Origin: Veillonella sp.
Lineage (GTDB): Bacteria > Bacillota > Negativicutes > Veillonellales > Veillonellaceae
Length of the DNA: 7,088 nucleotides
Reading direction: 5' to 3'
Assembly: GCA_019419725.1 (NCBI GenBank)
Contig: DXZL01000073.1
Location: 1-7,088, forward strand
Within the stretch, counting starts at the first letter, position 1. Every line of letters begins with the position of its first letter. Shown here piece by piece: positions 1-5,540 of the stretch. The translations under genes and the position numbers were made by a program. Below the pieces are notes generated by a model. The model was not told where the DNA came from. It worked only from the letters and a program-made list of their open reading frames with translations, and made no database searches.

Positions 1-1
1 C

Positions 2-100
2 ATTCTACTATTCAAAATTATTGTAGGTGCTATAATGAACTCAACAAAAGGAACAGATGCTCATACGATACTAAATGCACTATTCCAAAACTATAGTTAG
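2..100 (+). CDS. C-terminal fragment of a GatB/YqeY-like protein (5' end outside window)
   Basis: From position 2 one frame is open from the window edge to a TAG at 98-100 and encodes 32 residues. The segment VGAIMNSTKGTDAHTILNAL resembles the conserved end of GatB/YqeY-type domains, where a pattern like VGxxMxxxKGxxxxxxVNxLL closes the helical tail that contacts tRNA in the Asp/Glu-tRNA(Asn/Gln) amidotransferase. The match is by recalled pattern only. With so few residues, chance similarity cannot be excluded, and a paralogue of GatB or a YqeY protein would look the same. The stop lies 22 nt before the ATG of the next gene, so the two could share a transcript. If this frame is not real, the stretch is simply the leader of the next gene. 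Confidence 0.45.
   Translation: MLLFKIIVGAIMNSTKGTDAHTILNALFQNYS
28..36 (+). promoter_or_regulatory. Possible extended -10 promoter element
   Basis: TGCTATAAT is a perfect -10 hexamer (31-36) with the upstream TGn extension. No convincing -35 is seen at 16-18 nt, although extended -10 promoters can do without one. It would start transcription near 43 and serve the small CxCxxC protein gene at 123. It overlaps the putative upstream coding tail, so it may be only a chance match in AT-rich coding sequence. Confidence 0.3.
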
Positions 101-110
101 TAGTTATATA

Positions 111-116
111 AAGGAG
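111..116 (+). promoter_or_regulatory. Ribosome binding site that sets the start of the CxCxxC protein
   Basis: AAGGAG lies 6 nt upstream of the ATG at 123. It is the reason for rejecting the longer reading from position 75. Confidence 0.85.
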
Positions 117-122
117 ACTATC

Positions 123-470
123 ATGACACATACACAATTAACAGAACTTGTACGAGCTTTATTAGATGCTCCAACAAGCAATGAAACAGTAAAGGAATTC
201 GCTCGATCTTGGATCGATGCAGAAGACACCCCTAAACAGGCTGAACTCACAAAACAACTCGTATCTGTAGCGGAACAAAACATTGCTCTTATCGATGAAA
301 CAATCGGCTTTGCTGGCTCTGAACTCGCTGCACAAATCCTTGGAGCAGAAGGCGCAGCTAACCTATTACAACATGCTAAATCTATCAAAGCACAAGGTGC
401 AGAATTCTGTGACTGCCCTGGCTGCGTAGCTGCTAAAAACATTATTGATTTGAAAGCAGAAATTAAATAA
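123..470 (+). CDS. Small acidic protein with C-terminal CxCxxC motif, function unknown
   Basis: This encodes 115 residues. The ATG at 123 was chosen over an in-frame ATG at 75 because AAGGAG (111-116) sits 6 nt before it, while the upstream ATG has no ribosome binding site and overlaps the preceding frame. The protein is acidic (about 17 Asp/Glu against 10 Lys/Arg), looks mostly alpha-helical, and has neither signal peptide nor membrane segment, so it is probably cytosolic. Its only cysteines are Cys96, Cys98 and Cys101 in EFCDCPGC near the C-terminus. Such a cluster could bind zinc, another metal or an Fe-S centre, or be redox active; this is inference. I do not recognise the family and assign no function. 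It lies 22 nt after a possible GatB-like tail and is followed by a strong terminator. Confidence 0.88.
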   Translation: MTHTQLTELVRALLDAPTSNETVKEFARSWIDAEDTPKQAELTKQLVSVAEQNIALIDETIGFAGSELAAQILGAEGAANLLQHAKSIKAQGAEFCDCPGCVAAKNIIDLKAEIK

Positions 471-483
471 TAATATCTTACCT

Positions 484-522
484 AAAAAGTGGTTATCAAC
501 TTTATGTTGATAACCACTTTTT
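484..522. terminator. Bidirectional rho-independent terminator
   Basis: A perfect 17-bp stem (484-500 with 506-522) closes a 5-nt TTTAT loop. The arms begin with AAAAA and end with TTTTT, so both strands give a stem followed by a T-tract. It serves two convergent genes: the CxCxxC protein gene ending at 470 on the plus strand and the subtilase gene ending at 545 on the minus strand. Confidence 0.92.
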
Positions 523-544
523 ATATCATTATAAAAAATTAAAC

Positions 545-3007
545 TTATGATATTTCTACTATTGTAGGTATTTGAACTTCAGTAATGATTGGTGTATAGA
601 AATCTACTTCAGATTCTTTTGTGCTCAACGAAATAATTAAAGAGTATCGGATTTTATCATAATATCTCTTTAAACGTTTTCGATTTTTCCACCAACCACC
701 AACAGGATATACCGCTATATCATTTGCATTTGATAAATCGACAGCAGGTACACACATAAAATCAGAATGTATAGAGCCAACATTTCTATTATTAGTCCCC
801 AAATACCATGATGTAGATTTTCCTAATTCATTACGCCAATTTGGATCTTCAGCTCTTGCAATTTTATTTATTCGTTTTTTAAAGTCATCAAGTGATTCCA
901 TACTGTTTTTAAGTTCAAAGCGCAGCCCACAAGATTGGTACGTATATTTATCTTTCCACCCTATATGGCCTGGACTCGGTTCAATATAGTATGACAACGT
1001 AACTCGTAACTCGACCTCTTCATCGCCTAATGATTCTAACACTTCTTTAGGCCAAGGTAATTTATGAATATGAAGTTCATTAGTAACAACACTGCTATCT
1101 AAATCAAAAGGCTGTAACTCTTCTTCGATAATCATATTAACATAATTATTTTTACAAGATACCGCTCGATCTAGATTAGGAATGCCGTACCCACAGGTCC
1201 GTAATAAAACACGAATATCACTTTTTTTAAGAGGTTCAGGTGGTAAAAACTGTTGTTTCATCTTATCAGTCCATCTAGCAGAATGTACCATTAGAGCACG
1301 TATCGTCTCAGGCCATGCATTAGGATATTTACTGTAAATTTCTGCAGATAATTTACTAGCTTGAGCTGTTGCAGCACTCGTTGCCCAAATAGTAGAAAAC
1401 AGATTTTTAGATAACTTATGATTAGTTGTCAACAGGGATAAATCATCACAATTACTATAAAAATTATCTTGATAAACTATATTTCCACCATCCATGAGAA
1501 TTTCAGGTTTAATGGGCCATTTATTATCCCATAATACTGATGTACTACTATAAGGAGATAATTCACCAACATCTGCAACTGGATGACAGCCTAAAAAATC
1601 AGTATCATCAATTTGAATTTTAGAATTATATGCTCCAACTGTTAATGCATTCCAAGATTGTCCTGGATTTTGTACGTAAGAATTGATATTAACATTAGGA
1701 TACTTTATATCTCGAAATTCAGATAATTCAACATTTCCAGCACTAATAAGCATTAAACGTTTATCTTCATTATCCGCCCGAAATACATTAACACCTGCTA
1801 CAATCTCATCAATAGCCCCCGACCAAGATGTTGGGTGTCCATCAGTAGCATCAGTTGTTACAGCCATACAAATAGATCTATCCTTATTAGGATTTTCAAT
1901 TTCATTAAAAAGAATTCCTTGGGCTGTAATAGCACCATATAACTCCGGATCATTTTTCTGGTTTCTTAAGATTTTAGAGCTTTCAATTCTATAAGGAATA
2001 CTAATAGTATCGTGAGATAATAAAGATTGATTTAAATCATGATATAGTGCTACACCTGCCATACCTGTACCATGACCATCAGAATCACTTATATCACCAT
2101 CATCAAAAACAGTATGAATATCCTGTTCATGTATGAATGGTTCAAGCAATGGATGTGCCGTAGAAACTCCAGTATCTAATAAACATATTGTGGCATTACT
2201 ATCCTCAGGTTGTAAACGATTTTTTATATCATCGACCCAATCATACTGCGCCGTTAAAGATTCCTTAATGAAGAAAGAATTAGGTTCCTCGCACTTATTC
2301 AATTCTGCAATATACTTAGAGCATTGTAATAAATCAACTAAATCATTATAATTCACCAAAATCAATATGACAATTCGTTCAGGAAAAATAATATGCTCAT
2401 CTTTATATGCTATATTGAATTCGTCCAATAATGATTGAAACTCGGTAAGTACATCACTATCATTTCGTTTCTCCGTACTTAACCAAACTTCACACCAAAC
2501 TCGAATATCTGGTGTAGGAATATTTTCATACGGTCCCTGCCAGAAGGACGCTACATCCGCTTCCCTAATGGTATCTATACTGCGAACTAAATCATTATTT
2601 TTAGGCTTATCACCAATGCCTATGGTCGACTCAAATTTATCAAATTTGCGAATTAAATTAGATACTTTATTTTTGGGCACAAATACAGTAGCCTTTGTTA
2701 AGTCATTCTCTGACTGAATATTTAATAATTGTATACCCGCTCTTTCATCTTCTAAAGATTTATAGTTTAACTCATATCCCTGTTGACCTGATACATCGAG
2801 ATAAAAACCATCCTTTGCCTTTATAGCGACAACTTGTTTGGGAGTAATAGCACTATTAAAGATTGAATTCAACTCTTGCTTTAATTTACGTACATGTGCT
2901 AGAGGTTGAGTCAAGACAGGATAATTATGTTTGTCTCTACCTCCCCTTGTTGTTTTATATGGCATCGATTCTTTAGTGTTACTTAGAAAAATATTTGCTT
3001 TCTCCAT
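545..3007 (-). CDS. ietS: Cytosolic S8 subtilisin-family serine protease, IetS-like
   Basis: This encodes 820 residues. The subtilase domain spans roughly 265-620 with the full catalytic set: Asp278 in LLDTG, His312 in DGHGT, oxyanion Asn425 in ISAGN, and nucleophile Ser544 in ATSAATA, where Ala replaces the usual Gly of GTS. There is no signal peptide or membrane segment, so it should act inside the cell, unlike most subtilases, which are secreted. About 265 residues precede the catalytic domain and include beta-alpha-beta-like stretches (about 57-125 and 165-240) that could form a propeptide-like inhibitory module; this is inference. Residues about 630-820 are beta-rich. The ATG at 3005 follows the AAA ATPase stop by 9 nt. 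GGAGG at 3022-3026 is 14 nt upstream, so translation is probably coupled; Met15 (2963-2965) is a weaker alternative start. Length, intracellular location and pairing with an AAA ATPase match IetS of the IetAS defence/plasmid-stability system. The substrate is unknown. Confidence 0.85.
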   Translation of the reverse strand: MEKANIFLSNTKESMPYKTTRGGRDKHNYPVLTQPLAHVRKLKQELNSIFNSAITPKQVVAIKAKDGFYLDVSGQQGYELNYKSLEDERAGIQLLNIQSENDLTKATVFVPKNKVSNLIRKFDKFESTIGIGDKPKNNDLVRSIDTIREADVASFWQGPYENIPTPDIRVWCEVWLSTEKRNDSDVLTEFQSLLDEFNIAYKDEHIIFPERIVILILVNYNDLVDLLQCSKYIAELNKCEEPNSFFIKESLTAQYDWVDDIKNRLQPEDSNATICLLDTGVSTAHPLLEPFIHEQDIHTVFDDGDISDSDGHGTGMAGVALYHDLNQSLLSHDTISIPYRIESSKILRNQKNDPELYGAITAQGILFNEIENPNKDRSICMAVTTDATDGHPTSWSGAIDEIVAGVNVFRADNEDKRLMLISAGNVELSEFRDIKYPNVNINSYVQNPGQSWNALTVGAYNSKIQIDDTDFLGCHPVADVGELSPYSSTSVLWDNKWPIKPEILMDGGNIVYQDNFYSNCDDLSLLTTNHKLSKNLFSTIWATSAATAQASKLSAEIYSKYPNAWPETIRALMVHSARWTDKMKQQFLPPEPLKKSDIRVLLRTCGYGIPNLDRAVSCKNNYVNMIIEEELQPFDLDSSVVTNELHIHKLPWPKEVLESLGDEEVELRVTLSYYIEPSPGHIGWKDKYTYQSCGLRFELKNSMESLDDFKKRINKIARAEDPNWRNELGKSTSWYLGTNNRNVGSIHSDFMCVPAVDLSNANDIAVYPVGGWWKNRKRLKRYYDKIRYSLIISLSTKESEVDFYTPIITEVQIPTIVEIS

Positions 3008-3016
3008 CCTTACGTT

Positions 3017-3970
3017 CTAAGCCTCCATGATTCGAGAATATAAGCCTTTATCTTTCATAACAGCAATCAAATCAACTTCATTAAATTGTTTATTATATAG
3101 AATAGCCGATTTAAAGCAATCATCACAAGCACTAATAATTTCAGATTGGCTTAATCCCTTAGCTGCATCTATTAAGGATGTATTTATGCTCCCTGTATAG
3201 TATTTTTTTACTAGCTTCTTTTCAAAAATAGCTCTGATTTCATCATCTTCAGGCATTGCATAATGAATCACATCATCAAACCGTCTAAATAACGCTTGGT
3301 CTAGTAGCCTATGATTATTAGTCGCAGCAATTATAATACTATTAGAATCATCTTGTTCTATAAATTGTAAAAATGAATTTAGTATTCGTCTTGCTTCACC
3401 AACCTCATTATCTAAACTTCGGTTAGCACCTATTGCATCAAATTCATCAAAAAAATAGACTCCCATAGTCTTTTTAATATCTTCAAAAACAAGTCTTAAC
3501 TTTGCACTCGTTTCTCCCATAAATTTGGTAACAATTTTATCCATTTGTACTACATACAAAGGAATTTTTAGCTCGGATGCAATTATAGAAGCAGTAAAAG
3601 TTTTTCCTGTACCTGGCGCACCTTCCAATAAAATTTTGCGACGATTAGACAAACCATAAGTTTGTAATTTATCACGATTTTTAAACTCTTCAAGTACACG
3701 ATTAATTTTAATTTTTTGATTATCAGATACGATTAATTCAGAGATTTTATCATTAGGCATATACATTTCTAGCAAAGGATTATTATTGATATGTACAATA
3801 TTATTAGTATTAGACAATTTTTCACTTAATTGTTTTAAATCTCTAGCTACTGCCATATGACCTTGTCGAGCTTCGTTAGCAGCAATCTGGAGAACAATAG
3901 TTTTAAAACGAGCATTGTCCTGCTCTAAATGAGCACGAATCAACCCCTTGACATGTTCAGCACTAGCCAT
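3017..3970 (-). CDS. ietA: AAA+ ATPase, IetA-like partner of the subtilase
   Basis: This encodes 317 residues. A single classical AAA domain spans about 75-310: Walker A GAPGTGKT at 117-124 (Lys123), a substrate-loop region around GETSAKLR (152-159), Walker B YFFDEFD at 172-178 (Asp175, Glu176), sensor-1 Asn218 in AATNN, and paired arginine-finger candidates Arg229-Arg230 in ALFRRFD. QSEI at 275-278 lies where sensor-2 motifs occur. Residues 1-55 form a charged helical segment resembling a small N-terminal adaptor bundle. All residues needed for hexamer-dependent ATP hydrolysis are present. The ATG is preceded by a near-perfect anti-16S match, AGGAGGTGA (3975-3983), 4 nt away. It is first in a two-gene operon with the subtilase. 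The usual annotation would be 'ATP-binding protein'. The pairing indicates IetA, which in the known system acts with IetS against phage; how it controls the protease is unknown. Confidence 0.87.
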   Translation of the reverse strand: MASAEHVKGLIRAHLEQDNARFKTIVLQIAANEARQGHMAVARDLKQLSEKLSNTNNIVHINNNPLLEMYMPNDKISELIVSDNQKIKINRVLEEFKNRDKLQTYGLSNRRKILLEGAPGTGKTFTASIIASELKIPLYVVQMDKIVTKFMGETSAKLRLVFEDIKKTMGVYFFDEFDAIGANRSLDNEVGEARRILNSFLQFIEQDDSNSIIIAATNNHRLLDQALFRRFDDVIHYAMPEDDEIRAIFEKKLVKKYYTGSINTSLIDAAKGLSQSEIISACDDCFKSAILYNKQFNEVDLIAVMKDKGLYSRIMEA

Positions 3971-3974
3971 AATA

Positions 3975-3983
3975 TCACCTCCT
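3975..3983 (-). promoter_or_regulatory. Near-perfect Shine-Dalgarno of the AAA ATPase
   Basis: AGGAGGTGA on the minus strand matches the 16S rRNA tail consensus over nine bases, 4 nt before the ATG at 3970. This predicts high translation efficiency for the ATPase, whereas the downstream protease has only a distant GGAGG. The ATPase would therefore be made in excess over the protease. Confidence 0.85.
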
Positions 3984-3991
3984 CTATTATG

Positions 3992-4008
3992 TTAGTATCT
4001 CATACTAA
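3992..4008. repeat. Perfect inverted repeat 1, candidate operator over the -10
   Basis: TTAGTAT-CTC-ATACTAA is a perfect 7-3-7 palindrome of 17 bp covering the predicted -10 of the operon. It abuts a second 17-bp palindrome without a gap. It has the form of a dimeric repressor site; no regulator gene is present in the window. Confidence 0.6.
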
Positions 4009-4023
4009 AATTGACAAAGTCAA
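3994..4023 (-). promoter_or_regulatory. Predicted sigma-A promoter of the ATPase-protease operon
   Basis: On the minus strand, TTGACT (4018-4023) is followed after 18 nt by GATACT (3994-3999), which carries a TGA extension (extended -10). The expected start is near 3987, giving a leader of under 20 nt that begins just before the ribosome binding site. The -10 is a 4/6 match, so this is plausible rather than certain. Confidence 0.5.
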
Positions 4024-4025
4024 TT
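4009..4025. repeat. Perfect inverted repeat 2, candidate operator over the -35
   Basis: AATTGAC-AAA-GTCAATT is a perfect 7-3-7 palindrome of 17 bp that contains the predicted -35 hexamer. It has the same arm and spacer lengths as its neighbour but a different sequence, so the two could bind different proteins or be a chance pairing in AT-rich DNA. Confidence 0.6.
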
Positions 4026-4098
4026 AATTATGGTTTAATTACTTTTTTATTTTTAAGATTATTACATTCAATATGAATAACTAAATTAATAATTTCAA

Positions 4099-4125
4099 AA
4101 AGCCCCTGTTCTAAACAGGGGCTTT
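4099..4125 (-). terminator. Rho-independent terminator of the OYE gene
   Basis: The 12-bp stem AAAGCCCCTGTT / AACAGGGGCTTT closes a 3-nt loop. On the minus strand it is followed by a T-run, as expected downstream of the OYE stop at 4144. It also separates the OYE unit from the ATPase-protease operon. The core AAAGCCCCTGT recurs in the terminator at 5463-5538. Confidence 0.9.
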
Positions 4126-4143
4126 CGTTTACAAACTCGCTTT

Positions 4144-5343
4144 TTATTGTTCCGCATATGGAATTGCTAGTGGGTGGTTATCGTATGTACCTCTATGTTG
4201 GTCATAAATGGATTCTGCTCCTGGTAGTGGTGGCAAGCCCAAGGAATCAGTACGTGTAAAGGCTTCAAATAGGCCTGGTGTAAGGTGCATATTAGGAACA
4301 TGTTCCGGTGTTACTTCGTGAACGATGGTATCACCTTTACCGTCCATAATTTTTTGACCAAATTCAGGATCTACTAAAGTACCGCGACCTACGGCGATGA
4401 TGTCTGTGTAGTTTTCTACCGCATCACGAGCTGTTTCTTCACTAAAGATGTTGCCTACAATGATAAGTTTTGTTTCATCATCTAGAACAGCTTTAAATAG
4501 AGAGCCAAAGGATTCATCAGTACCTTCTGGTTTGGAATCATAGCCACCCCATAAGGATAAGTGGATATAATCTAGATTTTCTTTTACAATAGCTTCCACT
4601 AATTGAAGAGATTCTTTATAGGTATAGCCAATATCAGTACCGTGAATTTCTTCTGGGCTCAAACGGTAGCCAATGATGAAGTTCTTCACGCCGGCTTCTT
4701 CTACTACACGTTTTACTTCACGTACAACAGCTAATGGGAAGCGCATACGATTTTCTAAAGAGCCACCCCATTTATCTGTACGATGATTTGTTAATACAGA
4801 GAAGAATTGTTGTAGTAAGTAATGGTTTGCACCATGAATTTCTACACCATCAAAGCCAGCTTCGATAGCTCGTTTTGTAGCGCGGCCAAAATCAGCAATA
4901 ATCTCTTCAATTTCACTTTCAGTAAGAGCACGAACAGGGAACTTACGGTGTAAATCGCTAGGTGCTACTACATCTTGGTGATTAATAAAACGACCAATCG
5001 CCATGCGTCCACCGTGATGGATTTGCATAACAGCTTTATTACCGTCCTTCTTCAAGGCTTGTGCAATTTTCTTAGCCCCCTCTAAGTGAACATCAGAGTA
5101 AATACCCATTTGTCCTGGATAACCTGGCATATACGCTGGACCACCGCTTTCACTAACATAGTGAAACTCGGTAATCAAAAGACCTGCAGCCTTGGAACGA
5201 TGATTATAATAACGGATTGTATCATTACTTACATAGCCACCCTCTAATGCAGATTGTGTTTGCATTGGAGCCATAGCGATGCGGTTAGGAATTGTCAAAC
5301 CTCGACGGAATGTAATTGTATCTGTTAAGTTATGTTGTGCCAT
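4144..5343 (-). CDS. Old-yellow-enzyme family NAD(P)H:flavin oxidoreductase
   Basis: This encodes 399 residues forming one FMN-binding TIM barrel. Visible family landmarks are NRIAMAPM near the N-terminus (20-27), MQIHHGGR (106-113) lining the flavin, the substrate-binding pair His170/Asn173 in EIHGAN, the NHRTDKWGGSLENR signature (186-199), Arg227 in GYRLSPEE, and the FMN-phosphate segments IVGN (295-298) and VGRG (318-321). It ends soon after the barrel and lacks the Fe-S cluster and second flavin domain of 2,4-dienoyl-CoA reductase or trimethylamine dehydrogenase types. It is therefore a stand-alone ene-reductase-like enzyme that would reduce activated C=C bonds or other electrophiles with NAD(P)H. 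The physiological substrate cannot be read from sequence. The start is supported by GAGG (5349-5352) 5 nt before the ATG. It is monocistronic, with its own promoter and terminator. Confidence 0.93.
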   Translation of the reverse strand: MAQHNLTDTITFRRGLTIPNRIAMAPMQTQSALEGGYVSNDTIRYYNHRSKAAGLLITEFHYVSESGGPAYMPGYPGQMGIYSDVHLEGAKKIAQALKKDGNKAVMQIHHGGRMAIGRFINHQDVVAPSDLHRKFPVRALTESEIEEIIADFGRATKRAIEAGFDGVEIHGANHYLLQQFFSVLTNHRTDKWGGSLENRMRFPLAVVREVKRVVEEAGVKNFIIGYRLSPEEIHGTDIGYTYKESLQLVEAIVKENLDYIHLSLWGGYDSKPEGTDESFGSLFKAVLDDETKLIIVGNIFSEETARDAVENYTDIIAVGRGTLVDPEFGQKIMDGKGDTIVHEVTPEHVPNMHLTPGLFEAFTRTDSLGLPPLPGAESIYDQHRGTYDNHPLAIPYAEQ

Positions 5344-5381
5344 TATAACCTCTTTCTCCTATTACTATAAGAATATTATAT

Positions 5382-5391
5382 GATGTACATC
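5382..5391. repeat. Short palindrome in the OYE leader
   Basis: GATGTACATC is a perfect 10-bp palindrome just downstream of the predicted OYE transcription start. It could be a protein site, but at this length chance is a fair explanation. Confidence 0.3.
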
Positions 5392-5405
5392 TGGCTGATG
5401 ACTGA

Positions 5406-5433
5406 ATTATATCGTAATTTCGCGATATGTCAA
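5406..5433 (-). promoter_or_regulatory. Consensus sigma-A promoter of the OYE gene
   Basis: On the minus strand, TTGACA (5428-5433) and TATAAT (5406-5411) are both perfect, with a 16-nt spacer. Transcription should begin near 5399, giving a leader of about 55 nt. So strong a promoter, overlapped by regularly spaced half-sites, suggests tight repression with strong induction. Confidence 0.85.
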
Positions 5434-5440
5434 TTTATCG
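5410..5440. promoter_or_regulatory. Candidate operator: three alternating CGATA half-sites at 13-bp pitch
   Basis: On the plus strand TATCG (5410-5414), CGATA (5423-5427) and TATCG (5436-5440) alternate in orientation with exactly 8 nt between each. The first pair is part of a longer ATATCG...CGATAT palindrome between -10 and -35; the third sits just upstream of the -35. This is the layout of a repressor-blocked promoter. The binding protein is not identifiable here. Confidence 0.5.
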
Positions 5441-5462
5441 TTATATCATATGTTTTATAATT

Positions 5463-5538
5463 AAAAGCCCCTGTCTAATGATATGTACCACCTTTACTGG
5501 TTCTCCAGTAAAAATAGCATATCCAAACAGGGGCTTTT
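5463..5538 (-). terminator. Long composite hairpin terminator of the ABC operon
   Basis: The outer 12-bp stem AAAAGCCCCTGT (5463-5474) / ACAGGGGCTTTT (5527-5538) encloses a 6-bp stem GATATG / CATATC (5480-5485 with 5518-5523) and an apical 8-bp stem TTTACTGG / CCAGTAAA (5493-5500 with 5505-5512) with a TTCT loop. It lies 2 nt after the stop of the second ABC ATPase gene, and on the minus strand ends in TTTTAATT. The outer core is the same as in the OYE terminator, but the loop is replaced by about 52 nt of further structure, which is unusual for a simple terminator. Confidence 0.75.
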
Positions 5539-5540
5539 CT

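Noticed and set aside
75..122. 16-codon N-terminal extension of the CxCxxC protein from the ATG at 75
   Set aside because: There is no ribosome binding site before 75, it overlaps the upstream frame, and AAGGAG is correctly placed for the ATG at 123.
104..442. Minus-strand open frame of 112 codons opposite the CxCxxC gene
   Set aside because: It is antisense to a well-supported gene, low in recognisable motifs and rich in Ala/Ser/Cys as expected for a shadow frame; no ribosome binding site.
1683..2351. Plus-strand open frames inside the protease gene (1683-1994 and 2133-2351)
   Set aside because: They are antisense to the subtilase, whose catalytic motifs confirm the minus strand as coding.
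3971..4098. Search for a small antitoxin, regulator or RNA gene ahead of the ATPase gene
   Set aside because: The stretch holds only the promoter, the two palindromes and AT-rich sequence; no open frame with a ribosome binding site was found.
523..4098. Direct repeats or att-like ends around the ATPase-protease cassette
   Set aside because: Only short AT-rich similarities are present at the two edges, none convincing as a target-site duplication.
5478..5500. TGGTAC preceded by AAAGG on the minus strand, resembling the core of a T-box riboswitch
   Set aside because: The CGCG half of the T-box is absent, there is no room for a specifier stem I, and the downstream OYE gene is not an aminoacylation or amino-acid gene. 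It is part of the composite hairpin.
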